From an uncultured Erythrobacter sp. (GTDB taxonomy: Bacteria; Pseudomonadota; Alphaproteobacteria; Sphingomonadales; Sphingomonadaceae), in NCBI GenBank assembly GCA_913061345.1, contig CAJXTZ010000007.1, forward strand, positions 1 through 49,136: a DNA stretch of 49,136 nt, read 5' to 3'. The translations under genes and the position numbers were made by a program. A model generated the notes under the pieces. It searched no databases. It saw only the letters and a list, made by a program, of their open reading frames with translations, and had not been told where the DNA came from. The number at the start of each line of letters is the position of its first letter. Position 1 is the stretch's first letter. Positions 32,560 through 41,705 of the stretch are shown here, one piece after another.

Positions 32560-33440
32560 ACGTTCCCTGAACGGCTCACCATGCCACGCTGTTCCAGATC
32601 AAGCAGGTGCGCGTGCACGCTTTGCGCAGCCGCAGGCCACAACTTCTCGCTGATCCCCTTGTACATTACGGGCACCAGCGCCTCGATACTGCGCGCCTTT
32701 TCGCCCAGCAGGCGGGTGATCTGCCGTTCGCGCTGGCGGCGGTGGCCGATCATGCCGCGCACCAGCTGGCGCGGCTTTTCCACGGCAGGGCCATGGGCGG
32801 GATAATAGATACGATCCTGTTCGCGTTCGTACAGCCGTGCGAGGCTGGCCATATAGTCCGCCATGTCGCCATCTGGCGGCACCACCACGCTGGTGGACCA
32901 GCCCATCACATGATCGCCGGTGAACAGCGCGCCCGTTTCCTCCAGCGCAAAGCACAGGTGGTTGGACGTGTGGCCGGGGGTGGCGAGCGCGCGCAATGTC
33001 CAGCCGGGGCCGGTCATCGCTTCGCCATCCTCCATTACCCTGTCGGGCGCATAGGTCTGATCGAAAGGCGCGTCTACGCGCGGCGCATCGCTATGAATAT
33101 GCAGCGGCGCGCAGCCGACGATGGGCGCGCGCGTCATTTCGGCAAGTGGCGCGGCGGCGGGCGAATGGTCGCGGTGGGTGTGGGTGCACATTATGGCCAG
33201 CACCCGCCTATCGCCGATGGCGGATTGCAACGCGGTGAGGTGATCCTCGTCCGCCGGCCCAGGGTCGATCACTGCAATCCCCTCCTGCGTTCCGACCAGA
33301 TAGGTCTGCGTGCCGGTGTAGGTGAAAGCCGAGGGATTGGGCGCGAGGACACGTTCGACCAGCGGTTCGATCTGCTCGGCCATGCCGGTTGGCCAGCTTG
33401 CGGGATCATGGGGTTGCGGGGGAGGGGCCATGCTGCGCAT
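32544..33440 (-). CDS. Metallo-beta-lactamase-fold hydrolase, LACTB2-like
   Basis: This protein of about 298 residues carries the metal-binding motif T-H-T-H-R-D-H (about 105) with further His/Asp ligands in TPGHTSNHLCF and FTGDHVMG. The C-terminal third (LLGEKARSIEALVPVMYKGI...SVHAHLLDLEQRGMV) resembles the winged-helix module of the LACTB2 group. Relatives act on nucleic acids or thioesters, so the substrate is undecided. Start candidates are the ATGs at 33440 and 33431; neither has a strong ribosome site, and I give 33440 because it avoids overlap with the divergent glpK. It is 25 bases from glpK and overlaps the DUF4230 gene. Confidence 0.83.
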   Translation of the reverse strand: MRSMAPPPQPHDPASWPTGMAEQIEPLVERVLAPNPSAFTYTGTQTYLVGTQEGIAVIDPGPADEDHLTALQSAIGDRRVLAIMCTHTHRDHSPAAAPLAEMTRAPIVGCAPLHIHSDAPRVDAPFDQTYAPDRVMEDGEAMTGPGWTLRALATPGHTSNHLCFALEETGALFTGDHVMGWSTSVVVPPDGDMADYMASLARLYEREQDRIYYPAHGPAVEKPRQLVRGMIGHRRQRERQITRLLGEKARSIEALVPVMYKGISEKLWPAAAQSVHAHLLDLEQRGMVSRSGNVWSTI

Positions 33441-33465
33441 ATGGCGAAGCGAGAGAGGTTTGCCA

Positions 33466-34941
33466 ATGATAGACCAGTCCATTCTTGTTCTGGATGAAGG
33501 TACCACCAGCACGCGGGCCATGCTGTTTGCGCAGGACGGTGCATTGCGCGGAGCAGAGCAGGCGGAACTGACCCAGCACTATCCGCGCTCTGGCTGGGTC
33601 GAGCATGATGCGGGCGAGATCTGGGAAAAAACGCTCGCCTGTGCCCGCGCCATGGTGGACAAGGCCGGCGGCGCGGGGCGGATTGCCGCCATCGGTATCA
33701 CCAATCAGCGCGAAACCGTGGTGGCATGGGACAAGGAGACGGGTGAACCGCTTTCGCGCGCCATCGTGTGGCAGGACAGGCGCACGGCGGACATTTGCAG
33801 GCAGTTGAAGGACGCCGGACACGAGGCGGAAGTGCGCGCCCGAACCGGCCTGCTGCTCGATCCCTATTTCTCAGGCACCAAGATGCGCTGGCTGCTGAAC
33901 AATGATGCGGCGGTAAAGGCCGCAGCCAGTGCAGGTACGCTTGCCTTCGGCACCGTGGAAAGCTGGCTGGTGTGGAAACTGACGGGCGGGGCGCAGCATA
34001 TCAGCGATGCCAGCAACGCAAGCCGCACGCTATTGCTGCCGCTGGATGCGTCCGGCTGGGATCAGGAATTGTGCGGGTTGCTGGGCGTGCCTGTGGAAAC
34101 GCTGCCGCGAGTCACCGATTGCGCAGGCGAACTCGCCGTTACCGAGCCTGGCCTGCTGGGCGGTGCCATTCCTATCTGCGGCATGGCAGGCGATCAGCAG
34201 GCCGCCACCATCGGACAGGGCTGCCTTTCGCCCGGCGAAACCAAGGCGACCTATGGCACCGGCGCCTTCGTGCTTTCCAACACCGGAACACAGGTGCCGT
34301 GGTCCGATAACCGACTGCTGGGCACTATCCTTTATCAACTTGCAGGAGAACGGCACTACGCCATCGAAGGCGCGGTGTTCGTGGCGGGCAGCCTGATCAA
34401 GTATTTGCGCGACACGCTGGGCCTGATTGCCACCGCTGCCGAGACCGAAGAACTGGCCCGTTCGATACCCGATAATGGCGGCGTGGTGGTGGTGCCGGCC
34501 CTGTCCGGTCTCGGCGCGCCGCATTGGCGGCCGGAGGCGCGTGGCATTATCTCGGGCCTGGGGTTCGACACGGGCCGCGCCCACATCGCCCGCGCCAGCC
34601 TGGAGGCGATGGCACATCAGACCCGCGACCTTGCCAGCGGATTTGCCGCCGACGGGTGCCAGTGGACCGGGCTGCGGATCGACGGCGGCATGGCGGTGAA
34701 CGACTGGATGGCGCAGGATATTGCTGACATTCTCGGCCAGAGCGTGACGCGTCCGGATTTTGTGGAAACCACCGCCCTTGGCGCAGCCATGCTGGCAGCA
34801 GTGGGTTGCGGCATGAAGGCTGATCTGCGCGAGGCGGCCGACAGCATGATCGGCGCGACGCAGGTTTTCAGGCCCGGTATGAACGAAGAAGCGCGCCAGC
34901 AGCGCCTGTCACGTTGGGAAGCGGCGCTGAAAAAGGTCTAG
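33466..34941 (+). CDS. glpK: Glycerol kinase
   Basis: This 491-residue enzyme phosphorylates glycerol to glycerol-3-phosphate in the cytosol. The N-terminal ATP-binding phosphate loop (LVLDEGTTSTRAMLF) is followed by QDRR and the conserved glycerol-contacting ITNQRETVVAWDKETG. The FGGY-family signatures are ATYGTGAF and LRIDGGMAVNDWMAQ. Length and motifs match the canonical bacterial enzyme. Ribosome site GAGAGAGG, 7 bases before the ATG. glpF and glpD are absent here, so glycerol uptake genes are elsewhere. The 3' end overlaps the convergent RcdA-family gene by 4 bases. Confidence 0.96.
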   Translation: MIDQSILVLDEGTTSTRAMLFAQDGALRGAEQAELTQHYPRSGWVEHDAGEIWEKTLACARAMVDKAGGAGRIAAIGITNQRETVVAWDKETGEPLSRAIVWQDRRTADICRQLKDAGHEAEVRARTGLLLDPYFSGTKMRWLLNNDAAVKAAASAGTLAFGTVESWLVWKLTGGAQHISDASNASRTLLLPLDASGWDQELCGLLGVPVETLPRVTDCAGELAVTEPGLLGGAIPICGMAGDQQAATIGQGCLSPGETKATYGTGAFVLSNTGTQVPWSDNRLLGTILYQLAGERHYAIEGAVFVAGSLIKYLRDTLGLIATAAETEELARSIPDNGGVVVVPALSGLGAPHWRPEARGIISGLGFDTGRAHIARASLEAMAHQTRDLASGFAADGCQWTGLRIDGGMAVNDWMAQDIADILGQSVTRPDFVETTALGAAMLAAVGCGMKADLREAADSMIGATQVFRPGMNEEARQQRLSRWEAALKKV

Positions 34942-35402
34942 TTGGCGAAAGCGTAACCCAGCCGTTGCCGCAAGCGGTGGACGGCGGCAGGCTGCAACTC
35001 GAACCGGTGTCGCCACGCCTTGTCCAGCCGTTCGACGCGAGCGTATAACGACACCGAACGATCGACGATATCGGCAATGTTTGGTGGCAACAGCGCAAGT
35101 TCGCTGCGATCCGGCTCCGGCTGGGCCGGTGGCAGGCGCCCATGGTGACGCAGCTGGAATTCACTGATCTCGCCCGCAAGATAAGCGCGCTGGTTCAGTA
35201 GCCATGCGATGAGGTGCATCATGCGCGTTGTGGTGCGCAGGGCCTCGCAGCTTAGTGCCACGCGCGCGGCGGATTGTCGTGAGCTGACACTACCAAACCA
35301 GTCACCCAGGTCAAAACTTGCGCGGGCTTCGTCTGCGAGCAGCAGAGCGTCCTCGTACAACGTCTCTATGATGGACGGGGAGATCGTTGCCGTTTGTGTC
35401 AT
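34938..35402 (-). CDS. rcdA: RcdA-family protein (DUF1465)
   Basis: This all-helical protein of 154 residues matches DUF1465. In Caulobacter the member RcdA is an adaptor that helps ClpXP degrade the cell-cycle regulator CtrA. Diagnostic segments are LADEARASFDLGDWF, ALSCEALRTTTRMMHLIAWLLNQRAYLAGEIS and VSLYARVERLDKAW. The function in non-Caulobacter species is inferred. Start uncertain between 35402 and 35414; no clear ribosome site for either. Convergent with glpK. Confidence 0.83.
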   Translation of the reverse strand: MTQTATISPSIIETLYEDALLLADEARASFDLGDWFGSVSSRQSAARVALSCEALRTTTRMMHLIAWLLNQRAYLAGEISEFQLRHHGRLPPAQPEPDRSELALLPPNIADIVDRSVSLYARVERLDKAWRHRFELQPAAVHRLRQRLGYAFAN

Positions 35403-35532
35403 CGCACATGGCATGTAACGCTTCGCCTTGCGCTGCGCTACTGACAGGGTAGTTAATTCCGACAGGGAATGCGGCCTGTCCCGATAGGAAACGGGTTTTG
35501 CGCGATCCCTAGGATTTCTTAGGTATGACTAT

Positions 35533-35730
35533 CTAGGCGATGATGTCGGGCGTCAGGTAATCCTCGATCTGGCTGATCTGGTCGCGCAGGCGCAGCTTGC
35601 GTTTCTTCAGCCGCGCGACCTGCAGCTGGTCTGGTCCGCCGGTCTGCAGCAGCGCCTCTATGGCGATATCAAGGTCACGGTGTTCTACCTGCAGGGCAGC
35701 CAGCCGTTTGCGCATTTCGTCTTCGGTCAT
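35533..35730 (-). CDS. DUF465 (YdcH-like) small protein
   Basis: The product is 65 residues, almost entirely a coiled-coil helical hairpin (VEHRDLDIAIEALLQ...LQVARLKKRKLRLRDQISQIEDYL), the DUF465/YdcH pattern. The function of the family is unknown. The ATG at 35730 has a ribosome site (AAGGCAGGC) and starts the conserved part. It is 130 bases from the RcdA-family gene in the same direction and divergent from a second DUF465 gene. Confidence 0.83.
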   Translation of the reverse strand: MTEDEMRKRLAALQVEHRDLDIAIEALLQTGGPDQLQVARLKKRKLRLRDQISQIEDYLTPDIIA

Positions 35731-35924
35731 GCCTGCCTTGTTTCCTGTTCTGCGGGGCAGCGCCCACGCAGGGCGGTTCATCGCCAACGCGTTTGGAGAT
35801 TTAGAAGTATTATGGTTTGATGACAATCACGCGGCAGCTGCCGTCTGCGAGTCGAATGGCAGTTGCCGTGGGTCACCACGCGGGCCGGGGTTTATCCGGC
35901 CCCTTCTGTCAAGGAGACTGCCTC

Positions 35925-36080
35925 ATGGAAACTTCGCACACTCAAGCCCTCCAGCAAAAGCATGAAGGGCTGGACCGCCGGCTGCGTGAAGAAATGAACC
36001 GCCCCGCGCCCGACAGTGCGAAAATCCAGGCAATCAAGAAGGAAAAGCTGCGCGTGAAACAAGCGATCGCGCTGCATTGA
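35925..36080 (+). CDS. Second DUF465 small protein
   Basis: The product is 51 residues, METSHTQALQQKHEGLDRRL followed by a Lys-rich end (KIQAIKKEKLRVKQAIALH). It is a short coiled coil with the DUF465 layout. The ribosome site AAGGAG lies 9 bases before the ATG. It is smaller than its divergent neighbour and ends 95 bases before ptsP, so it may share a transcript with ptsP. Confidence 0.8.
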   Translation: METSHTQALQQKHEGLDRRLREEMNRPAPDSAKIQAIKKEKLRVKQAIALH

Positions 36081-36136
36081 ACGCCTGATTACCGCCCTGC
36101 GACCAGACCTGATCGAGGCGCGTGGGGCGGCACCGG

Positions 36137-36150
36137 GAATTTGCAAATTC
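36137..36150. promoter_or_regulatory. Perfect 14-bp palindrome before ptsP
   Basis: GAATTTGCAAATTC is a perfect palindrome 26 bases before the ptsP start, in the gap after the second DUF465 gene. Its position suits an operator; no known regulator is assigned. Confidence 0.45.
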
Positions 36151-36175
36151 TCCAATCTGCTATAGGCGGTTACCG

Positions 36176-38446
36176 ATGACAGCCGCCGCTTCCGCACGTC
36201 AGATACTTACCAGCCTTCATGAAGTGATGGCCTCGCGCACCCATGCGCAGGGCAAGCTGAACCAGGTGGTGGAGATTATCGCAGCGGAACTGTCGAGCGA
36301 GGTGTGCTCGATATATCTGCTGCGCGAAGGTATGTTGGAACTGTTCGCCACGCGCGGACTGAACCAGGCGGCAGTCCACGTTACCCGGTTGGGGGTGGGC
36401 GAAGGCCTGACCGGCACCATAGCGCAGAATATAGAGACGTTGAACCTCGACCAGGCGGCATCGCATCCGGAATTCCAGTATCGCGGCGAGACGGGCGAGG
36501 AGAAGTTTCATTCCTTCGCCGGTGTGCCCATCGTGCGGCGCGAAAGAGCGATCGGCGTGCTGACCGTTCAGCATGTGGAACCGCGCAAATACGAGGAGGT
36601 CGAGATCGAGGCCTTGCAGACTACCGCGATGGTGCTGGCCGAACTGATCCACAATGCCAAGCTCGTCGACGGGGAAGCGCTGGACGACATGTCCAAGGCG
36701 CAAACCGGCCAGGTGGTCATTACGGGCCTCAAGCTGGTGAAAGGCCTCGGCATCGGACAGGCGGTGTTCCACCAGCCACGCGTCACCATCGAACAAACGG
36801 TGGCCGAAGATATCGAAGCCGAGCGTCAGCGCGTGTACCTGGCGTTCGATCGTATGCGCGAGCAGATCGACAATATGGCTTCGCAGGCCGATTTCGGCGT
36901 TGGCGGAGAGCAGGAGCAGGTTCTCGAGACCTACAAGATGTTCGCTTACGACGAAGGCTGGTCCCGGCGTATCAACGAGGCGATCGATTCCGGCCTAACC
37001 GCAGAAGCCGCAATCGAGCGCGTGCAACAGCGTACCCGCATGCGCATGCGCGAAATTCAGGATCCGTTGTTGCAGGACCGGATGCACGACCTGGAAGATC
37101 TGGCCAATCGCCTGATCCGCATCGTTTCCGGCCAGTTGGGCACGGCGGCGCAAAAGGGTCTGGGGCAGGATTCCATCCTCGTGGCCAAGAACCTGGGGCC
37201 AGCAGAACTGCTGGAATACGACAAGCGCCGTCTGAAGGGCGTGGTGCTGGAACAGGGCTCTCTCACTGCCCACGTGGTGATCGTCGCCCGTGCGATGGGC
37301 ATTCCTGTCATCGGCCGCGTCGCCAACGTGCGCGGGCTGGTGCGCGATGGGGATGAGATGCTGGTGGATGGCGATGCCGGCAAGGTGACGTTGCGGCCTT
37401 CTACGGGTGTGCTTGACGCGTTCGAGACGCGCTTTGCCCGCAGCGCGGAGAAGAAGGCATCCTATGCCAGGCTGCGCGATGTAGAGCCGTTTACCCGCGA
37501 TGGTGAGCGTATCGAGGTCATGATGAACGCGGGCCTGCGCGATGACGTGGGAATGCTATCCATGACCGGTGCCGACGGGATCGGCCTTTATCGCACCGAG
37601 TTCCAGTTCCTCGTTTCTGCGGCCTTGCCTCAGCGCGAGCGGCAGGCGCGGCTTTACCGCGAAGTGCTGGATGCAGCGAAGGGCAAGAAGGTCATCTTTC
37701 GCACGGTGGATATCGGCGGCGACAAGTCGCTGCCTTATATTTCCAGCGAAATTGCCAAGGAAGACGAGAATCCGGCCATGGGCTGGCGCGCGCTGCGCCT
37801 TGCGCTGGAGCGCGAAGGCCTGATGAAATCACAGGCACGTGCCTTGCTTGAAGGCGCTGCGGGGCGGGAATTGAACGTCATGTTCCCGATGGTTTCGGAG
37901 CCCTGGGAATTCGACGCGGCCAAGGCGGTGTTCGATCATCAGCTCGCCTATCTGAAGGAACGGAAGCGCAAGTTGCCCACTTCCATCCGCTATGGCGTCA
38001 TGCTGGAGGTGCCTTCGCTGGCGGAAGTGCTGGACCTTCTGCTGCCACGCCTGTCCTTCGTATCCATCGGCACCAACGACCTGACCCAGTTCCTGTTCGC
38101 CGCCGATCGCGCCAACCCAATGCTGGCGGAACGCTACGACTGGTTGAGCCCGGCGATCCTGCGGTTCCTGCGCCGGGTGGTGTTGTCCTGCTCGGGGTAC
38201 AAGGTCGATCTTGGCGTATGCGGCGAGATGGGCGGACGTAGGCTGGAGGCACTGGCCTTGCTGGGCCTTGGTATTCGCCGCCTTTCGATCACGCCGGCGG
38301 GCGTGGGGCCGATCAAGGAGCTGATTCGGTGTGTGGATACGCGCGAAATTACCGAGGCGATGAACGGCTGGCTGTTGAACCCCCCTCAAAACATGCGGGC
38401 CGAACTCCAGGCATGGGCACAAGCCCGCGAAATCGAAGTGGAATAG
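36176..38446 (+). CDS. ptsP: PTS-Ntr enzyme I (PtsP) with N-terminal GAF domain
   Basis: This 756-residue protein starts the nitrogen-related phosphotransferase cascade by taking phosphate from PEP and passing it to NPr (PtsO). Residues 1-165 form a GAF sensor domain (VCSIYLLREGMLELFATRGLN...FAGVPIVRRERAIGVLTVQH). The enzyme I part follows, with the phospho-accepting His366 (GSLTAHVVIVAR) and catalytic Cys682 (LGVCGEMGG). The GAF domain in relatives senses glutamine or other nitrogen signals. The start at 36176 has no strong ribosome site; the frame is open to 36122. ptsO and ptsN are not in the window. Confidence 0.95.
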   Translation: MTAAASARQILTSLHEVMASRTHAQGKLNQVVEIIAAELSSEVCSIYLLREGMLELFATRGLNQAAVHVTRLGVGEGLTGTIAQNIETLNLDQAASHPEFQYRGETGEEKFHSFAGVPIVRRERAIGVLTVQHVEPRKYEEVEIEALQTTAMVLAELIHNAKLVDGEALDDMSKAQTGQVVITGLKLVKGLGIGQAVFHQPRVTIEQTVAEDIEAERQRVYLAFDRMREQIDNMASQADFGVGGEQEQVLETYKMFAYDEGWSRRINEAIDSGLTAEAAIERVQQRTRMRMREIQDPLLQDRMHDLEDLANRLIRIVSGQLGTAAQKGLGQDSILVAKNLGPAELLEYDKRRLKGVVLEQGSLTAHVVIVARAMGIPVIGRVANVRGLVRDGDEMLVDGDAGKVTLRPSTGVLDAFETRFARSAEKKASYARLRDVEPFTRDGERIEVMMNAGLRDDVGMLSMTGADGIGLYRTEFQFLVSAALPQRERQARLYREVLDAAKGKKVIFRTVDIGGDKSLPYISSEIAKEDENPAMGWRALRLALEREGLMKSQARALLEGAAGRELNVMFPMVSEPWEFDAAKAVFDHQLAYLKERKRKLPTSIRYGVMLEVPSLAEVLDLLLPRLSFVSIGTNDLTQFLFAADRANPMLAERYDWLSPAILRFLRRVVLSCSGYKVDLGVCGEMGGRRLEALALLGLGIRRLSITPAGVGPIKELIRCVDTREITEAMNGWLLNPPQNMRAELQAWAQAREIEVE

Positions 38447-38546
38447 CACTTCGCAGTGCACAATCGCTTGACTTGAGGGCCGCGGGTCGATTGGTGTAGC
38501 GATAACGGGTTCGCAAATAACCCAGCACCTTTATGCTGGAGCGGTC

Positions 38547-39644
38547 ATGACCGATTCTGAAGACGAAATACCATCTGACGATACTGCCGAGGCGGATGCC
38601 GGACAGGCGACCGTCGGCGCGCGGCTGCGCGCTGCACGTGAGCGCAAGGGGCTGACGATCGACCAGGTCGCCTCCGAAACGCGGATTGCTCGGCGACACC
38701 TTGAGAATATCGAAGCCGGCAATTTCGATGATCTGCCGGGTCGCACCTACGCCGTGGGTTTCACTCGCACTTATGCCAAGACCCTGGGCGTGGATGAGGA
38801 AGAAGCTGTCTCCTCCGTGCGCGAGGAAATGGATCTCGCCACTGTCGAGGAACGCTACATGGCGAGCTCGCGCGGCACGTTCGAGCCGGGCGATCCGGCG
38901 CGCGCTCCGGGTGGCAGGCTGCTGTATTTCTCGATTTTCGCGGTCATCATCCTGCTGGTCGGCATTTTCTTTGCCGCCCGCGCCCTGTTTGCCCCTGCAG
39001 CGGAAATGCCATCACTGGTAGAACAGGAACGGCAGGAGCAGCGCGAACTGGCGCAACAGCAGGCAGCGCAAGGGCAGGCGCAGCCACACAGCGCCGCCGC
39101 TGCTGCCGATCCGACCGGCGACGTTGTCTTCACTGCCGAAGGCGAGACATGGGTCCGATTTTACGATGGCGAGGGCAGAGTGCTGCGCGAAGGCACCTTG
39201 ACCGAAGGTGACAGCTTTACCTTGCCTGCCGATGCGCAGAACCCGCAGCTTATCACCGGGCGGCCCGACAGGCTGGCTATCACCATCGGCGGTCGGCCCG
39301 TGCGCAAGCTCTCGACAGAGGTCGAAACGCTGCAGGACGTGCCGATTTCCGCTGAAGCATTGCTGGCGCGGACGGGCGGCGTGCAGACCATCGGCTTTGG
39401 CCTGGGTACAGCAGCGTCCGAAACCGCGACGCAATCGCAAACGGCGCAGGCGACGCCTCCTACGGCACCCACGCGAGCGCCGGAGCAACCTGCTCCGGCA
39501 CCAACGCGAACACCTGCGCCGCCACCCGTGCAGGTGCCTGCCACGGCAGAGCCAACCGAAACACCTGATGCGGCCGCTACCGCACCGCCGCGCGCGGTTC
39601 CGGCTGAACCGACGGACGATGGCGCATCGGCCGAAATCGAGTGA
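38547..39644 (+). CDS. RodZ-like membrane HTH protein
   Basis: The product is 365 residues. A cytoplasmic helix-turn-helix of the HTH_25 type (residues 22-85: ARLRAARERKGLTIDQVASETRIARRHLENIE split across the window of the domain) is followed by one membrane segment (about 127-150, YFSIFAVIILLVGIFFAARALF). A beta-domain of the DUF4115/RodZ type (about 185-275) comes next. The last 90 residues are a Pro/Thr/Ala-rich disordered tail. This is the architecture of RodZ, which links MreB filaments to the wall-synthesis machinery. Gene neighbours (no mreB or ispG) differ from the E. coli setting, so this is a family-level call. Confidence 0.82.
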   Translation: MTDSEDEIPSDDTAEADAGQATVGARLRAARERKGLTIDQVASETRIARRHLENIEAGNFDDLPGRTYAVGFTRTYAKTLGVDEEEAVSSVREEMDLATVEERYMASSRGTFEPGDPARAPGGRLLYFSIFAVIILLVGIFFAARALFAPAAEMPSLVEQERQEQRELAQQQAAQGQAQPHSAAAAADPTGDVVFTAEGETWVRFYDGEGRVLREGTLTEGDSFTLPADAQNPQLITGRPDRLAITIGGRPVRKLSTEVETLQDVPISAEALLARTGGVQTIGFGLGTAASETATQSQTAQATPPTAPTRAPEQPAPAPTRTPAPPPVQVPATAEPTETPDAAATAPPRAVPAEPTDDGASAEIE

Positions 39645-39793
39645 TTGCACGCAGTCACCTGTTCGGGAGTGCATTATTGACGGGGAAATGCGCGCTCCCT
39701 TGGCTTTCGCCTACGCGTTAATCGTTTATCTTGCCTGGGACGCGCATGGTCACCATGCCTGAACCCGTTATCGAATTAAGGAGATCGCCGGCA

Positions 39794-40771
39794 ATGCTTG
39801 CAAGGTCGAAGACATCATTTGCTTTTCCGCGCGCCGCTATCTGCGCAAGTCTGATCGCCATCGCTGTACCCACGTCGGCCGCGGCCCAGTCCAGCGACCG
39901 GTTGCAGCGCATCGAACAGCAGATCAGCGCCTTGCAGCGCGCGGTATTTCCGGGCGGAGATGGTCGCTTCTTCGAGCCGGAAATAACGCCGCAGCAGACA
40001 AGTCCGCAAGACTCGACCCCGCAGGTCACCACCTCCGCGCTTACCGACGTGCTGGCGCGGCTGGATGCGATCGAAGGGCAACTTGCCCGACTGACTGCGG
40101 CGACCGAAGTGAACGAGAACGCCCTTTCGGCAGTGGAAACGCGGCTGACGGCGTTGGAATCCGCCGCAACCGCACCTGTATCGGCAGCGCAATCGAGCGG
40201 CACCAGTTCGGGGCCTACGGGTGTGATCCCGGTGCCTGAAGAACGCACGACTTCGCAGGCTGTATCCGCGCAGAGCAGCAGTGCGGCGGCCAGTTCCGGA
40301 TCGACTTCGGCTCAAACCTCCACCAGTCCTTCGCCCGCGCGACTGGCGGCGGTGCAGGCCATTGCGAAACCAGCCACGGGCGACGAAGGTGACGACGAAT
40401 ACGTCTACGGCTTTCGCCTGTGGGACGCGGGCTTCTATCCCGAGGCGCAGCAGCAGCTCTCGATGTTCGTAGAGCAGTATCCCGATCACTGGCGCACGAC
40501 CTATGGCCGTAACCTGCTGGGTCGCGCTTTCCTGGATGCAGGTGAGCCGCGAGCGGCTGCCACGCATTTCTTCGATAATTACCAGTCGGACGGTGACGGT
40601 GCCCGGGCTCCCGATAGCCTGCTGTACCTTGTCGAAAGCATGATCGCACTGGGCGACACCCGCCGCGCCTGTATCGCACTGTCCGAATTCGGTGAAAGCT
40701 ATGCGGCGCTGGCCGCTGGTCGCCTCGCCGATATGTATGGCAATCTGAGTGGCCGGGTCGACTGCAATTGA
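39794..40771 (+). CDS. CpoB/YbgF-like periplasmic TPR protein
   Basis: The product is 325 residues: signal peptide (about 1-38, ending AAAQ), a coiled-coil stretch (about 40-130 with LQRIEQQISALQRAV and TDVLARLDAIEGQLARL), and a Ser/Thr/Gln-rich linker (about 135-195). TPR-like C-terminal repeats follow (GFRLWDAGFYPEAQQQLSMFVEQYP, DSLLYLVESMIALGDTRRACIAL). The layout matches CpoB/YbgF, which connects Tol-Pal to peptidoglycan synthesis. tol and pal genes are not adjacent here. The ATG at 39794 has AAGGAG 10 bases upstream. The 3' end overlaps the tilS start (GTG at 40749), implying co-translation. Confidence 0.83.
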   Translation: MLARSKTSFAFPRAAICASLIAIAVPTSAAAQSSDRLQRIEQQISALQRAVFPGGDGRFFEPEITPQQTSPQDSTPQVTTSALTDVLARLDAIEGQLARLTAATEVNENALSAVETRLTALESAATAPVSAAQSSGTSSGPTGVIPVPEERTTSQAVSAQSSSAAASSGSTSAQTSTSPSPARLAAVQAIAKPATGDEGDDEYVYGFRLWDAGFYPEAQQQLSMFVEQYPDHWRTTYGRNLLGRAFLDAGEPRAAATHFFDNYQSDGDGARAPDSLLYLVESMIALGDTRRACIALSEFGESYAALAAGRLADMYGNLSGRVDCN

Positions 40772-41705
40772 TTTGGCGCTGGTCGCGCGCTTCAGGCAGG
40801 CGCTCGACCGGCTGAATCCCGACGGCGAAAAAATTGGCCTTGCCGTGAGTGGCGGGCCGGACTCGATGGCCATGCTGCTGCTGGCGCACGAGGCCATTCC
40901 CGGCGGGTTCGAGGTTGCCACCGTCGATCACGGCCTGCGCCCCGAAGCGAAGGACGAATGCGCGTTGGTAGTAGCGGCTTGTGAAGAGCGCGGCGTGCCT
41001 TGCGAGGTGCTGAGCGTGACGGTGGGCGAGGGGAATTTGCAGGCGATGGCGCGCGAGGCGCGTTATCGTGTGCTGGATGCTTGGGCCGCGAGGAAGAAAA
41101 TCAAGTCTGTCTCTACAGCGCACCATGCTGATGATCAGATGGAGACGATGTTGATGCGCCTCAACCGAGGCAGCGGCATTTCGGGCCTATCCGGTATTCG
41201 GGAATGGACCACATTTGGCGAGCGGTCGCGGGTGATCAGGCCGGTGCTCTCCTTCAGCCGCGCAGAGCTCACGCAGATCATTGCAGTTGCGGACTTGGAA
41301 ATCGCCAGCGATCCGAGCAACGCAGATGCCTCTTATGAGCGCGTCCGATTACGGCAGGCTCTTCAGAGGGTGGATTGCCTAGATCCCAAGGGCTTCGCCA
41401 CAAGCGCCCGCCATATCGAAGAGGCTGACCTGCTCTGCGAAGTTGCAGTGGAACGATGGCTATTCGAGAACGAGAAGCCAATGCAAGGGGGGTTACGAAA
41501 TCCGGCACCGCCCGATCGAGCAATGCAATTTCCATTGCTGGAGGTGCAATTTCGCTTGATGGGAAAGCAACCGCGCGGCAGCGATCTTGCCCGCTTACTA
41601 AAACAGTTGAGGCAGGGGCACGGCGGCAACGTCGCAGGTGTGCTTGTCACAGTCGAAAACGGCGACTGGGTTTTTCGTCCCGAACCACCCCGCCGGACAG
41701 GCTAG
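40749..41705 (+). CDS. tilS: tRNA(Ile) lysidine synthetase TilS
   Basis: This 318-residue PP-loop ATPase makes lysidine at C34 of the AUA-decoding tRNA(Ile). The PP-loop motif SGGPDS is at residues 34-39, followed by the conserved VDHGLR and STAHHADDQMETMLMRL. The family's RPVLSFSRAELTQII and the DPSN element (ASDPSNADASYERVRLR) are also present. It is shorter than E. coli TilS because the extra C-terminal domains are lacking, which is usual in alphaproteobacteria. The start is GTG inside the upstream gene. In many relatives ftsH follows tilS; here a convergent L,D-transpeptidase gene follows instead. Confidence 0.93.
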   Translation: MAGSTAIDLALVARFRQALDRLNPDGEKIGLAVSGGPDSMAMLLLAHEAIPGGFEVATVDHGLRPEAKDECALVVAACEERGVPCEVLSVTVGEGNLQAMAREARYRVLDAWAARKKIKSVSTAHHADDQMETMLMRLNRGSGISGLSGIREWTTFGERSRVIRPVLSFSRAELTQIIAVADLEIASDPSNADASYERVRLRQALQRVDCLDPKGFATSARHIEEADLLCEVAVERWLFENEKPMQGGLRNPAPPDRAMQFPLLEVQFRLMGKQPRGSDLARLLKQLRQGHGGNVAGVLVTVENGDWVFRPEPPRRTG

